From Chaetoceros tenuissimus (Eukaryota; Bacillariophyta; Thalassiosirophyceae; Chaetocerotales; Chaetocerotaceae): 64,000 nucleotides of DNA. Shown here in pieces: positions 20,955 to 31,169 of the stretch. Location of the stretch: the NCBI GenBank assembly GCA_021927905.1, contig BLLK01000047.1:682001-746000 (forward strand), read 5' to 3'. Below the pieces are notes generated by a model. The model was not told the DNA's origin. It ran no database searches and saw only the letters and a program-made list of their open reading frames with translations. Made by a program: the position numbers and the translations under genes. Each line of letters starts with the position of its first letter. The first letter of the stretch is position 1.

Positions 20955-22735
20955 TTAAGATTCGCCTAGTAGACCAGGGAATGCGATTGTTAGTAAACTC
21001 ACTCCGATGGCATATAACACGGACAATAATACAACAGAAAGAAAAATGAAACCTCCAATCTTGCTTCCAGAATATGTTCCTGAATGTAATCCGGCCAATT
21101 CTTCCTTTGTATTTGGCAATAGCTTGACAAAAAATATACCAGCTGTTTGTAGAGCTGTCGTCAGTAGTGTTAACTTTGTCATTCCTGATAAATCTCCTGA
21201 TAGCATTGTTTCTTTACTGACGTCCCAAATGCCAAGTAACATTGTTGAGATGGCATATGCTACGCCACCTGCACAATTGTTGACTGTTGTAAACATGGCA
21301 TAGGATGACCCTTCTGTTCCACTTGGGCATAAATGGACCATCATGATTGTAGTTGGCTGACATGGATAAAGAAGTTAGAAAGAATGATTTATATGAAGTC
21401 AATCATAAATATAGCTAAATGTACACTCACCAAGAACTGCACTCCTGCAATGAAATCAGCAAAGATATCATCACCCAGCGCAAAGACAAAAGGGCTTAAA
21501 CCAAAGGTAATTCCTTCAATGAGCAACACTTGCAAGAGCGATAAAAATCCATTCAAAATCGTTGTACCAACGTAAATTGTCCTCCAACTAAATCTGATGA
21601 AATAATATTTGTACGCCATGACTCCTACATACAATAACACATATGCTACAATGAGCAAAATGTTCATTTGAAATTCTGTGAATAGCAAAACACTCATGAG
21701 AAATTCACGCCATGCCTGATTTCCAACTTGTAGACAATTGTAAATGTAAACAAAGCCCATCGGTTGCCATACAGCTCTCGAACACACAGTATTCCATATT
21801 TCATTGCATTGATCTCTTGTACTCTTGATTTCTGCATATCGAACTTCATACAAGTTGAAAATTGGTATCAACATTGCACAAGGTGTGATGCACATCAAGG
21901 TAACAATTAATTTTGGCCCAAATGTTGAGTAAAGATAGGTAGAAACTGGTGCTGCAATCATGAGTCCAAAAAAGCGGCAAGCATAGCACGTAGATTGCAA
22001 ATGACCACGTGTATGCTCTGGCTCGAGTTTTGCTTTCTCTGCTACGATAGAGTCACCCATGACATCAGCGAACCAAAATCCAATTCCAAAGACTAAAAGC
22101 GAAAGACTGAGTAGACCAATACTCGGTGCATCTTCTGGTGGAATAAAAGATGTATTACCGTCATTGTCTTGTTGCTCTACTCTTTCTAAAGTACTCATGG
22201 ATAAAAGAACAAACATTGCAGCACTACTCATTGCCCAACCGATAAACATGTAAGCTTTCCGACGATATCCTAAGAATGGTACATTGTCACTGAAAAATCC
22301 AAATATAAGTTTGAACGAAGCTGGTAAACTTCGAATAGAAGATATAGTCGCCTGTTGAGCTTCAGTTGCTTCCAAGAATCGTGGATACACATTGATAAAA
22401 GGCCCACTGAGACCCTGTAACAGTCCTACACAGAGATAACATGCTGGAACTGCTATATTTTCTTTTCGAAGTAACTGGACAGCTCGAGGGACATTGGTGG
22501 GATAGAGTTTATCGACTATATGTTTCGGTAAGAAACGAGCTGCATAGGTATCATCATTAGGTGTATATGTGTCATTATATGCTGTAAATAAGTTTTCTTT
22601 CGCATCACTGACTTCAATATCAAGTGCAGTAGCTCGCGAAGGAGATGTTGATAAAGGGACTTGTTCTTCCATTGTATATGGGTTTTCTGTATTCATACTC
22701 TTTGGTTTCCTTTTCCGCACAAAAGAAGGCAGCAT
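20955..22735 (-). CDS. BT1/folate-biopterin-type major facilitator transporter
   Basis: Two exons, 22735-21431 and 21356-20955, give about 568 residues. The frame is open to 22792, but the first ATG is at 22735 (MLPSFVRKRKPK); no ATG lies further upstream in frame. The intron is 74 bases (GTGAGT...TCAG) and joins AGVQFL to PTTIMMVHLCPSGTEGS. There are about 12 hydrophobic segments. The motif SSIRSLPASFKLIFGFFSDNVPF, with GYRRKAYMFIGW after it, is the BT1 family loop between TM2 and TM4. PSGTEGSSYAMFTTVNN matches the conserved helix near the C-terminus. Members carry folates, pterins or related compounds; the substrate and membrane are unknown. No plastid signal is seen. Confidence 0.85.
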
Positions 22736-23244
22736 ACGGACACCTTTCCAAGAATGTGATAAACCTGTTCCTTTGCCGTTTGTATCAACCACAATTGGGT
22801 AGATGAGATGAAGATCTCACAAAAAGGAGATGAAGATGAAGTTCAAAATGAAAAATGTTTGGGAAAAAATCCGTTCAAAGTCATGTCGACCGTTATGATT
22901 TTAAAAACGGTATCTTTGCTCACAAATCTAAATTATTTTGTATTCCAAGTTTTTTCGAAACCTATTTTGGTAGATTTCGATTACTCTCAGAAACATCCGT
23001 CCTTCGAAGGTACTGGGTGCTTCTGGGTGCTTCTGGTGCTTCTCTTACTATATGCTAAAATAGTGTGGCTTTCTCAGAGTAAAAAGTACCACAATTCCAT
23101 GATGAATTTCAGTAGATCTTACTCGTAAAAATCTTCCAATGCTTCACACGATTGGTTGTTCAAAATGAAAATCTTTCTCTTCTCACAAAATACAAATAAT
23201 CCAAATAAAATCACAACGCAATCAAAACAAGCAATTAATCAAAT
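22736..23244. other. Divergent intergenic region, no gene seen
   Basis: About 500 bases between two divergent genes. A plus-strand frame of 106 codons (22808-23128) crosses it but is of mixed composition with no motif, and is rejected. A small internal duplication, TGGGTGCTTC-TGGGTGCTTC, is seen near 23019. Confidence 0.45.
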
Positions 23245-23955
23245 ATGAAGACATCCGTATTCACTATCCTATTCACCCTCTTCTTCTCTGCAAACTCTAT
23301 ATTTGCATCACGAAACAGATCCTCCTCTTCTCGTAAAGGAAGAAGAGGAAGCAAAACATTGAAGCTAAGAGTGACCAACCAGTCTTACCGCCAGCCATTA
23401 TCTGGATTCTTTGTTATGGTCCACAACTCGTACACGACCCCGCTCTATGTTCGTGGAAGCCGTGATGTACCTGCTAGTCAAGCTTTGGCGGAACTTGCAG
23501 AGAATGGCAACCCTCAGGACCTTTATGAGATGTACAAGGATGCAACAGGAGTTTTGTCCGTAGATATTCATACTACTGATGTAGGACCTCTAGGTCCTGG
23601 ATACTCTACCACCATCGAGGTGGAAGTCAATGACGATTATCCTTTAGTTACTATTGCATCAATGGCTGTGAACACTAATGATTGCTTCGTTGCCATCAAT
23701 GGCGCAAATCTTAATTCTGGACAAGTTCTCGATCTTGTTGGCCTTGATGCTGGCACTGAAGAGAATAATGAGCTTTGCGAATGCATTCCAGGACCAGCCT
23801 GTGCTGGAATGGGAAACGATGAGCAAGCTTCCAATCCCGTATGTGCTGGTAACGGTGAAGGGTTTGTTCATATTCATCGTGGTATCCAGCAGAATGGAAA
23901 TCTTACTGGACTTGAAGACTGGCGCAATCCTATGGTGCGCGTAGTTGTTGACTAG
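23245..23955 (+). CDS. Secreted spondin-N domain protein
   Basis: A single exon of 236 residues. MKTSVFTILFTLFFSANSIFA is a clear signal peptide. It is followed by a basic Ser/Arg patch (SRNRSSSSRKGRRGSK). The rest is one Spondin_N domain: LRVTNQSYRQPLSGFFVMVH at the start, VTIASMAVNTNDCFVAINGA in the middle, and LEDWRNPMVRVVVD at the end. GFVHIHRGIQ before that is also typical of the family. The Cys cluster CECIPGPACAGMGNDEQ lies in the metal-proximal loop. Microbial and algal spondin-N proteins are short extracellular adhesion or wall proteins; the exact role is unknown. It shares no operon-like context with neighbours. Confidence 0.85.
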   Translation: MKTSVFTILFTLFFSANSIFASRNRSSSSRKGRRGSKTLKLRVTNQSYRQPLSGFFVMVHNSYTTPLYVRGSRDVPASQALAELAENGNPQDLYEMYKDATGVLSVDIHTTDVGPLGPGYSTTIEVEVNDDYPLVTIASMAVNTNDCFVAINGANLNSGQVLDLVGLDAGTEENNELCECIPGPACAGMGNDEQASNPVCAGNGEGFVHIHRGIQQNGNLTGLEDWRNPMVRVVVD

Positions 23956-24074
23956 AAAAGATAGAGCTCCAAATCGAAGATCCAGGTAATAATAGGAAAC
24001 AGTAGAAGAATGCAAACGTTAAACATTGATATAAGTACGAAGAAAACATTCCAATCTAGTAATACAGTCTATAT

Positions 24075-26234
24075 TTATCTATCATTAGCATTGTCTATTC
24101 TTCCATTACGAACCTCAACTAGTGTTCCAAGGGGATCCCCGAGTAAATTTATTCCAACCCACGCCCTCAGAGCTGCATCGCATAAAGCGCTTCTCTCCTC
24201 AGCCTTTACGGTCCTGCTACGAGAGCTGGTAACACTACCACAACTCTCCCATGCTGAAATTGAACCTTCAATATTGGCATTAAGTGTTTCTTTTACCAAA
24301 ATACTTTGCGATTCAGTCAGAATATCCCACACAGATTCGATCGCATCATCGTCATCATCATTTGACTCGATGATATCAAAAGATTTTAACACTTCAATCT
24401 GCTCTCGAAGTCCTCCACCACATTCGCCTAACTTTTCATCCTTTTCCCAAATACACACACCATTGAAAATCATTGTGTCTTCTTGCAATAATATTCCTGA
24501 CTGCAAAGCTTCTAGTGCATCATTTTCCTCAATCAGCCATACATCCGACGAGCCCAATCTCTTACCACCACCATTTTTTTCACCCTTACTTCCAAGTGCA
24601 ACATCTCGATGTACCCACAAAAATGGTGACTCTTCGTCAACATCTTCTCCGTCAAAATCGAAATCTATTTCACCTTCATCAAGAGCCTTATACTCTAAGA
24701 AGCCCTCGTACATTTCGTCGTCATCGTCTTCGTCATCATCTTTATTATCTGCAATGTCTACAATGTCGTCCTCAATGTCATCACCGATATAGGTACCGTC
24801 CTTCCAAGAGAGAACATCAATTGGTCCTCCATATCGCAAAGGCATGGCATCCTTCCCTTCCACACAGTCAATAGCAGCAGCCATAGGATGATTCAATAGA
24901 AGACCAACTGTTGCATCTAATGATTCCTCAATTACCAAAATTGTGGATCGAATAAATTCTTGCTCATACAAAAGCATATCATTGGTCACAAGTGGTGATG
25001 ATCTAATCAATGTTCCTGGTTCAATTTTTTCTGTACTATCTGCAACATCCTCAGAATCTACATCCTCATTTCCATCGAAAAGAAGGTTTTCAACAGCCCA
25101 AACTTGATTCATACGATCATAAAAATCAAGCTGACCGTCTGGAATGCGCTCTGTGGCCTTATCTTCTGAAATTTCAATCATGGACAAGAAATTCCTCCAC
25201 ATCATAGTTCCAGACTCTAAAAACCCATTTGATGTACTTTTGCCATTATTACTAAACTTTTTGACAATGGTACAGTCGTCCATTTGTTGCTTCAATTCAT
25301 TCAATATAGAGTTATGGTCGACAGATAACGCCAGCCATTCATGTCTTCCTTCGCCCATTTCCCTTTCGAGTTGTCCAGGCCTCCACGAGCAGAAGCCCCC
25401 AAATGTATAAAAGTCACTTGGACTATAGTTACTTTCTCGACACAACATTTGTGCATCATCCAATGAAATAATGGATAAATCACCGACAAGTTTCTTGGAG
25501 ACTTGCTTGACTAGATCATCCTCAAATGACAACTTATGCAAACAAGTGAATTCCGTATGACCATCTGAAGAGTTCAAACCAAGTAAATCACCACCACGAT
25601 GAACATTCCATCCTTTACCAGTAGATTGTTCTCCAGTTTCAGAATCAAAACACAAGTCTGTATAACGATTCAATAAAATTCCTCGATATGACCATCTACC
25701 TCTATTCGCCCCTTGCGCTAGCTGATCGTCAGGAACGGACTCTATGTTTCCACTTTTTAAATCGTCTGCTACTTCAGTAACTAATACGCATGCTCTATGC
25801 CAATATTGCTGTTCTAAAGCTTGACACAAATCTCTTGTTGGCAAAGAGAGAAGTATCGTTCCTACTTCAACCAATGGTGTGCATTCATGTGCATACGTTA
25901 TGCTTGTATCACGTTCATCAGTATTGCTTGAAGCAGATGAAGATGTTGTGGATTCTTTGGATGGGAGACCATTCTTGACCAATCTCGCCCGAAATTCTCG
26001 CCATTCTTCGTCTTCCCCAGAATTCTTGCTTTGGAGTGCTGTGTTAGAGATAACTTTGCTTCTGGTTTGTACAATGGTAGTAGAGAGTACTGCATCAGAG
26101 ATTCCATTGTTTCTGGGTGGTGCAATGGTCGAAGTGTAAGAAGTGAAAGCAATCACTGTTGAAACTTCCATGAATATGAATTTGGTCAACAAGAGGCAAA
26201 GAAGTGGCCTCATTCCCAAATAAATGGTTTTCAT
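24075..26234 (-). CDS. Twin AlgH/UPF0301 (DUF179) domain protein with N-terminal signal
   Basis: A single exon of 719 residues. The N-terminus (MKTIYLGMRPLLCLLLTKFIFMEVSTVIAF) is a signal peptide ending in an IAF motif, so plastid import is possible. Two AlgH domains are seen. The first, at about 125-330, has GTILLSLPT, the His-Arg-Gly-Gly pair HRGGDLLGLN and the hallmark GGFCSWRPGQLEREM. The second, at about 400-640, has PGTLIRSSPLV, TVGLLLNHPMAAA and LRYGGPID. An acidic insert of about 60 residues (DEDDDDEMYEG) interrupts the second domain. The molecular function of AlgH/YqgE proteins is unsettled. Bacterial forms have one domain of about 190 residues, so the duplication is notable. Long plus-strand frames here are antisense shadows of the acidic codons. 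Confidence 0.82.
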   Translation of the reverse strand: MKTIYLGMRPLLCLLLTKFIFMEVSTVIAFTSYTSTIAPPRNNGISDAVLSTTIVQTRSKVISNTALQSKNSGEDEEWREFRARLVKNGLPSKESTTSSSASSNTDERDTSITYAHECTPLVEVGTILLSLPTRDLCQALEQQYWHRACVLVTEVADDLKSGNIESVPDDQLAQGANRGRWSYRGILLNRYTDLCFDSETGEQSTGKGWNVHRGGDLLGLNSSDGHTEFTCLHKLSFEDDLVKQVSKKLVGDLSIISLDDAQMLCRESNYSPSDFYTFGGFCSWRPGQLEREMGEGRHEWLALSVDHNSILNELKQQMDDCTIVKKFSNNGKSTSNGFLESGTMMWRNFLSMIEISEDKATERIPDGQLDFYDRMNQVWAVENLLFDGNEDVDSEDVADSTEKIEPGTLIRSSPLVTNDMLLYEQEFIRSTILVIEESLDATVGLLLNHPMAAAIDCVEGKDAMPLRYGGPIDVLSWKDGTYIGDDIEDDIVDIADNKDDDEDDDDEMYEGFLEYKALDEGEIDFDFDGEDVDEESPFLWVHRDVALGSKGEKNGGGKRLGSSDVWLIEENDALEALQSGILLQEDTMIFNGVCIWEKDEKLGECGGGLREQIEVLKSFDIIESNDDDDDAIESVWDILTESQSILVKETLNANIEGSISAWESCGSVTSSRSRTVKAEERSALCDAALRAWVGINLLGDPLGTLVEVRNGRIDNANDR

Positions 26235-26651
26235 TTTGAAATATCTTAATAGTTTTCTTTGTTTGTTCTTTGAGCACTTGAAATGTTTTCTTTGTTTCTT
26301 CTTTGTTTGTCAGTTCAAGTATTTCATGAAGTAAGTGATGAACATAACATAGACTTTAGACTTTCCATTTTGTTCAAAGAAAAAGGGTTGGCTGTGGTGA
26401 AAAGTTTCCATCGGTGACGCATGATGAAAAGCTAATTTTTCCTTTTTTGACATCGTCTATTTTTCAAAACAGGAAACTGTGACATTTTTTGCTTACGCAG
26501 CAACAACAAAGGCGGACAAGCAAGGAGACAATTCCAATAGTGTGATGAATAATAGTGAATAGAGCTGCAGTATTGTTGAATACCAGTGCAAGACTAACCT
26601 CCCTCTAGCACACAAAAGTGTATACTCATCTTAGTAACAACTTCATAAACC
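26235..26651. other. Divergent intergenic region, no gene seen
   Basis: About 420 bases between two divergent start codons. There is a small tandem-like stretch (TTTTCTTTGTTTGTTCTTTG... and TTTTCTTTGTTTCTTCTTTG...) at about 26250-26310. No RNA gene or further coding signal was seen. Confidence 0.45.
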
Positions 26652-28878
26652 ATGAAGCTTTCAATACTATGCCTGCTATCCATAGCTCTGCAAAAGACAC
26701 AAGTCTTGGCAAGAAGGAGACTCCCTCAGGAAGTACTCATGACCGAAACCATTACAAGTGATTTGCAACTCCGAAGTCTGCAGCAACAATCGTCCTCATC
26801 ATCGACCAGTAGCTCTACTTCACGTCGTGCAGATGAATTGCCAGATGCACTGGATCACCTCGTCACTGACTTACCATATCTTTCACAAGATAGCTTTCCT
26901 ACTGAGCATTACGCAGGACATATACCAGCTTCACACGATGATGATAAGAAATTATTCTATTGGCTGTTTTTACCTGATACTTCGAATCTAAAGAATCCGC
27001 ACAGTATGAAAAATGTCAATATGTTTACAGATGGTGATAAGTTTTTGAATGATGATGATATTCCTTTGTTAATATGGCTCAATGGTGGACCGTAAGTACT
27101 TTTCATTTACATGTAGCATAGGTTACATGTTTCATTTATTTTATCTTACACATGTTTCATGTGATTATAAAACAACAACAGAGGATGTTCATCGATGGAT
27201 GGACTATGGCTAGAAAATGGTCCATTTCGTCTAGTTTCACCTCAAGCTTCAGGGTCTAATGATTGGAGAATTGAAATTAACCCATATAGTTGGCATAAAT
27301 CACCTGCATACGTATTATATGTTGATCAACCAGTCGGGACAGGTCTATCCTTCACCAAACATGGAAAATATTGTAAAAATGATTTGGAAATTAACATTGA
27401 CTTTCATTTATTTCTGGAGAATTTCATGAAGGTTCATAAAGACTTGTTTCTCAAAGATCAACCTGTCATGAATGGATCAGTGGAACAATGGGTGATGAAA
27501 CGTCCATTGTATTTCTCAGGAGAAAGTCATGCGGGGCATTATATTCCAAGTATGATGGATTATATTCTCAAGAGAAATGATGATTTGAATACGGATACCA
27601 TGACTCGTGTTTTGTTTGATTTGCAAGGGGCGGCTATTGGAAATGGATGGACCGATCCATATTATCAATATTCTGCGTCGGATATTTCTTACGGTAGAGC
27701 CATCATTGACTTGGCACAAAAGGAAGCATTGGATATTAAAGAAACGGAGTGTAAAAAACATTTGGAAAAGGGGCAATATGCTAGCCGAGTCTGTTTTGGT
27801 TTGTTGGATTCCATTATTTCCGATAGTGCTGGTGCAACTTCTAGATCCAAGTTGAGCGTCTATGATAATCGTTTGTGGGAGCTCAAGGGTGCTGCTAGAG
27901 AATTTCCAAAGGGTCACAAGGATGTTGAGCGGTATCTTGGAGGATGGACTGGTAATGCCTATCCCAGAGATATGAAAGTGGACTATCAGCAAGTGTTGAA
28001 AGCTATTCATGCCGAGGAAAGTGTTGCTGCAAAACAACGGTATCAGGAGTGTACAGATCCACCTTACAATGCTTTAAGTGGATTTGATGGACTTGGTGTG
28101 CGAGATGAAGTTGTACGAATATTACATCATAATATGAAACCTCGACTTCTCTTTTTCAATGGTGAGTAAAATGAAGCGCTGCTTGCACTACTTTCATAGA
28201 CATTTTCCCAAGTAATCGTATTACTAACGTTGCTTTTCTTCAGGTGTAAATGACATGATTTGTAACCATGTAGGAAATGAAAATTATCTTGATCATTTGC
28301 CTTGGAATAATAGAAAGGATTGGGTTCTTCAGAAGAGATTCGCATGGAGTCCAATTCCTGAAATGACAGCACCTGCAGGTTTCATGAAGCAATATGATAA
28401 TCTGAGTTTCTTGAAAGTAATGAATTCTGGCCACATGGTGCCAATGGACGTACCAGAAATAGCACTGGCAATGATGCAGTCATTTATGTTTCCAGGTCTA
28501 ACAGCTTCATTTGAGTCAGGTGGGCAGGCTTTAACTAGAAGCGACCCTACTCTTACTACTACACAAGAATGTGTTTGTCATGAAACTCACTGTGACGAAT
28601 GTCCTGTATGCCCAAGACAAAGTATTCCTAGTGTACTCGACGAAATCAATGATGAATCTGATGATGATGACAATGAAGGGGAATTCGAAGACACAAGTCG
28701 TTTTGCAAGAATGGTGCAAAGTGAAGAATTTCACGGGGGATGGATAGGAACAATTATTGGCGTTTCACTCACATTGACTCTGGTGATGATAAGAGATAGG
28801 CGTAGAGCTGCTGAAGCTAGCAACTTATCTGGAGACGATCTAACAGCTCTTCGTCAACCAGACGCGGAAGTGATCTAA
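26652..28878 (+). CDS. KEX1-like serine carboxypeptidase (peptidase family S10), membrane-anchored
   Basis: Three exons, 26652-27091, 27182-28161 and 28244-28878, encode about 684 residues. The introns (90 and 82 bases) have GTAAGT or GTGAGT donors and split the codons of NGGP-GCSS and FNG-VND. The catalytic triad is visible: Ser in YFSGESHAGHYIP, Asp in LLFFNGVNDMICN and His in NSGHMVPMDVPEIAL. LIWLNGGPGCSSMDG is the substrate-binding motif of family S10. MKLSILCLLSIALQKTQVLA is a signal peptide. Near the C-terminus, after a Cys-rich patch (CVCHETHCDECPVCPR) and an acidic run, there is a membrane helix, WIGTIIGVSLTLTLVMIRDRRR (in part). This matches Kex1-type Golgi processing carboxypeptidases that trim C-terminal Lys/Arg. 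Regulation is not visible. Confidence 0.93.
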
Positions 28879-28940
28879 ACAATTGTAATTACTAGAACAT
28901 TGTACTTATCTGTGTATTTTATTTGAGAGTCAAACAAGTG

Positions 28941-30578
28941 TTACACCTCTCCTAAATGATCTGCACGAAACGAGTCATCATCAGAAGAATACTCGTATTC
29001 GGTAGTTTGACTTCTTCGATGTTTCTCAATGAAAGCTTTTCCATTCTTTTGTTTACCTATCTCTACTTCCTTCTCTCGTTTTAAATCTTTCGCATGCATA
29101 ACCATGTTCAATGAACCGATCCATGTCAAAAACCAGCATACTATTGCTCCAATTGCTATAGTTCCTCCTTTATCTTGGTAACAGCCGTGTTCCTTACAGA
29201 GCTTACTTTCAAAGAAGAAAAAAGACATGCTTTGTAAAACGTATGTGAAGAGAAGGCATACGCAAATTGGCACAAGATTTATCGTTTTCCAAATACAGGA
29301 ACATATCAGCAATATAATCATGAAACCACCTAGCCATTCTGAAAATCCTAGAAAAAGTCTACATGCATTCCAGAGACCATCGTCTACAACCTCAGAATCT
29401 AATGGAATTACTTTGCATATCTTATTCCGGTCACCATCAGAATCATTATTACCCTCTGATCGATTGAAGTAAGTTGATGCCAACATTTGCGTGACACTTG
29501 TATCATGAGGCTGAGCGTCAACCTCAATATCGTCATCATATGAAAAAGATTCAATTGTAACAATGTTCTTTTTGTAGTCAACAATAATTTCTTTATCAGC
29601 CCGACAAATTTCTATACTGAATAAACCGACATAATTTACATGATCATAACTCGGAGCAACCTCAAGTGGGATATCTAATCTCACAAAATTGGTTGAAGTT
29701 TTACATGTGTAAGTGAGTGCAAATGAAACCAAACCCATTACGATTGTAAAGAGAGTTTTCATTGTCCCTAAATGCATAAATGCACAATTAGTTTCTCTGA
29801 AACTGCCTATTTCTTCATCTACTAATTCTCGAGGAGATTCTAGCGGAAGCATTGTATCCATTCTAACTTTGGGAGAAGGTGGGACATAGTCATATTCCGT
29901 GTCTACAGCAATAGCAAGATCATTACTATACTCTTGACATTTGTTTCTACTTTCCATTGAATTGCTTACTCCTACTGTAGTCATTACATCATCTGCACTT
30001 TCTTCCTGACCTGAATATGACGTCTGTATACTTAGATTCGGTCTGTATCTATCTTTCTCAAATTCATCATTTTGCTTCTCAGTGCCAACTGCAATTGTAC
30101 TGTATGTGTCTATTTCATCATTTTTACTCATATTGTCATGTTCTTCACTACCTTTCATGACAGCTCCCGTGGTGTTGGTGGTATCCATTGATGTTGATGT
30201 TTTTACAGATGGTATCGCAACGTCTGATACATCGAAACTATTAGAATCACTGTGAGCATCTTTTCTAGTTCTCAACATTTCATATGGATTGGAACCCGAC
30301 TCATCCCCAGAAGAAGACGTAGCTGATTGAGAACGAGTTCTGGACGGTGAAACTTTCATCTCAGTCTTTTGTCTACGATTATCAATTTTATCTGTTTCCC
30401 CACTGTAAAAGGTTGTATTCGTATTTGAATACTGAATTCGCTTAGAGTCATATGATGCTCTTGATGAGAAGTCACTTATCGAACTCAGCCTTGAATGTTG
30501 CACTGAATAGTCATCTTCCCCAGACATGCAACCGTCATTTGCACTGGGATTTTTGCAGCCAATAAAGCAGGAAGTCAT
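28941..30578 (-). CDS. Four-helix membrane protein with long disordered cytosolic N-terminus
   Basis: A 545-residue single-exon protein that I do not recognise. Residues 1 to about 260 are hydrophilic and rich in Ser, Thr, Asn and Asp. Membrane helices then appear: [16 protein letters not shown] at about 275, then after a loop of about 130 residues [33 protein letters not shown] and [17 protein letters not shown]. The large loop between TM1 and TM2 has spaced cysteines and NRSEGNN, suggesting a lumenal or extracellular position. The C-terminus is charged. The topology (1 + loop + 3 helices) recalls tetraspanin-like or claudin-like four-helix proteins, but no signature is present. It converges with the carboxypeptidase gene 62 bases away. 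Confidence 0.7.
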
Positions 30579-31169
30579 ATTCCCTGCTTGATTTCTTTTT
30601 AAAGTATAGATAGACAGGAAGTACTCTTCCTCCTTATTTTTTTGGAAAGGTCAAAGGGATTATGTATTCAAGTCAAAGGGGTACGAGTAATACATGAACC
30701 TTTTCGGCTGTGTGGGAAGGTTTTTGAGCGATACGATATATCTCGAACTAACTAAATTAGTCTATTTATACAAGACTGAAGTATTCATTTGAAATTTGAG
30801 TTTTCATTCTTTCAATTTCCATTTCGATGGTTTAGAAGTCAAATTGATTGTATATCCAAAATGGTTTATTTCTTATCATTAAATTATATTCAGAATAGAA
30901 ATATTTCAAGTATAAAATGGCGGAAAATCCAAAGAATAGTCATAAATTCAGATACTAAGTAGTCCAACGAAAGTTTCTTTGCACGACTGAAAAATGAGCC
31001 TTTCTTTTGGCTTTTGACCTTTGGCGCGTTTTATGAAAAAGAAAAGTCAAAACGAACTACTCTAACTTGAAAGAGGTATGATACTGCTACCTTAGTCTCG
31101 TCTCTTTCTTACCACATTTAGATTTTTGACTAGACACCGTGCTTCGTAGAGAGGGGCAAGATATAAATC
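30579..31169. other. Divergent intergenic region, no gene seen
   Basis: About 590 AT-rich bases between two divergent start codons, presumed promoters. No RNA gene, tandem array or inverted repeat of note was found. Confidence 0.5.

Noticed and set aside
22808-23128. Plus-strand frame of 106 codons between divergent genes
   Set aside because: No motif, signal or homology-like features; lies in a promoter region.
24010-24874. Long plus-strand frames (up to 260 codons) opposite the AlgH gene
   Set aside because: They are Ser/Leu-rich antisense shadows of Asp/Glu codons in the minus-strand gene; no motif or splice logic.
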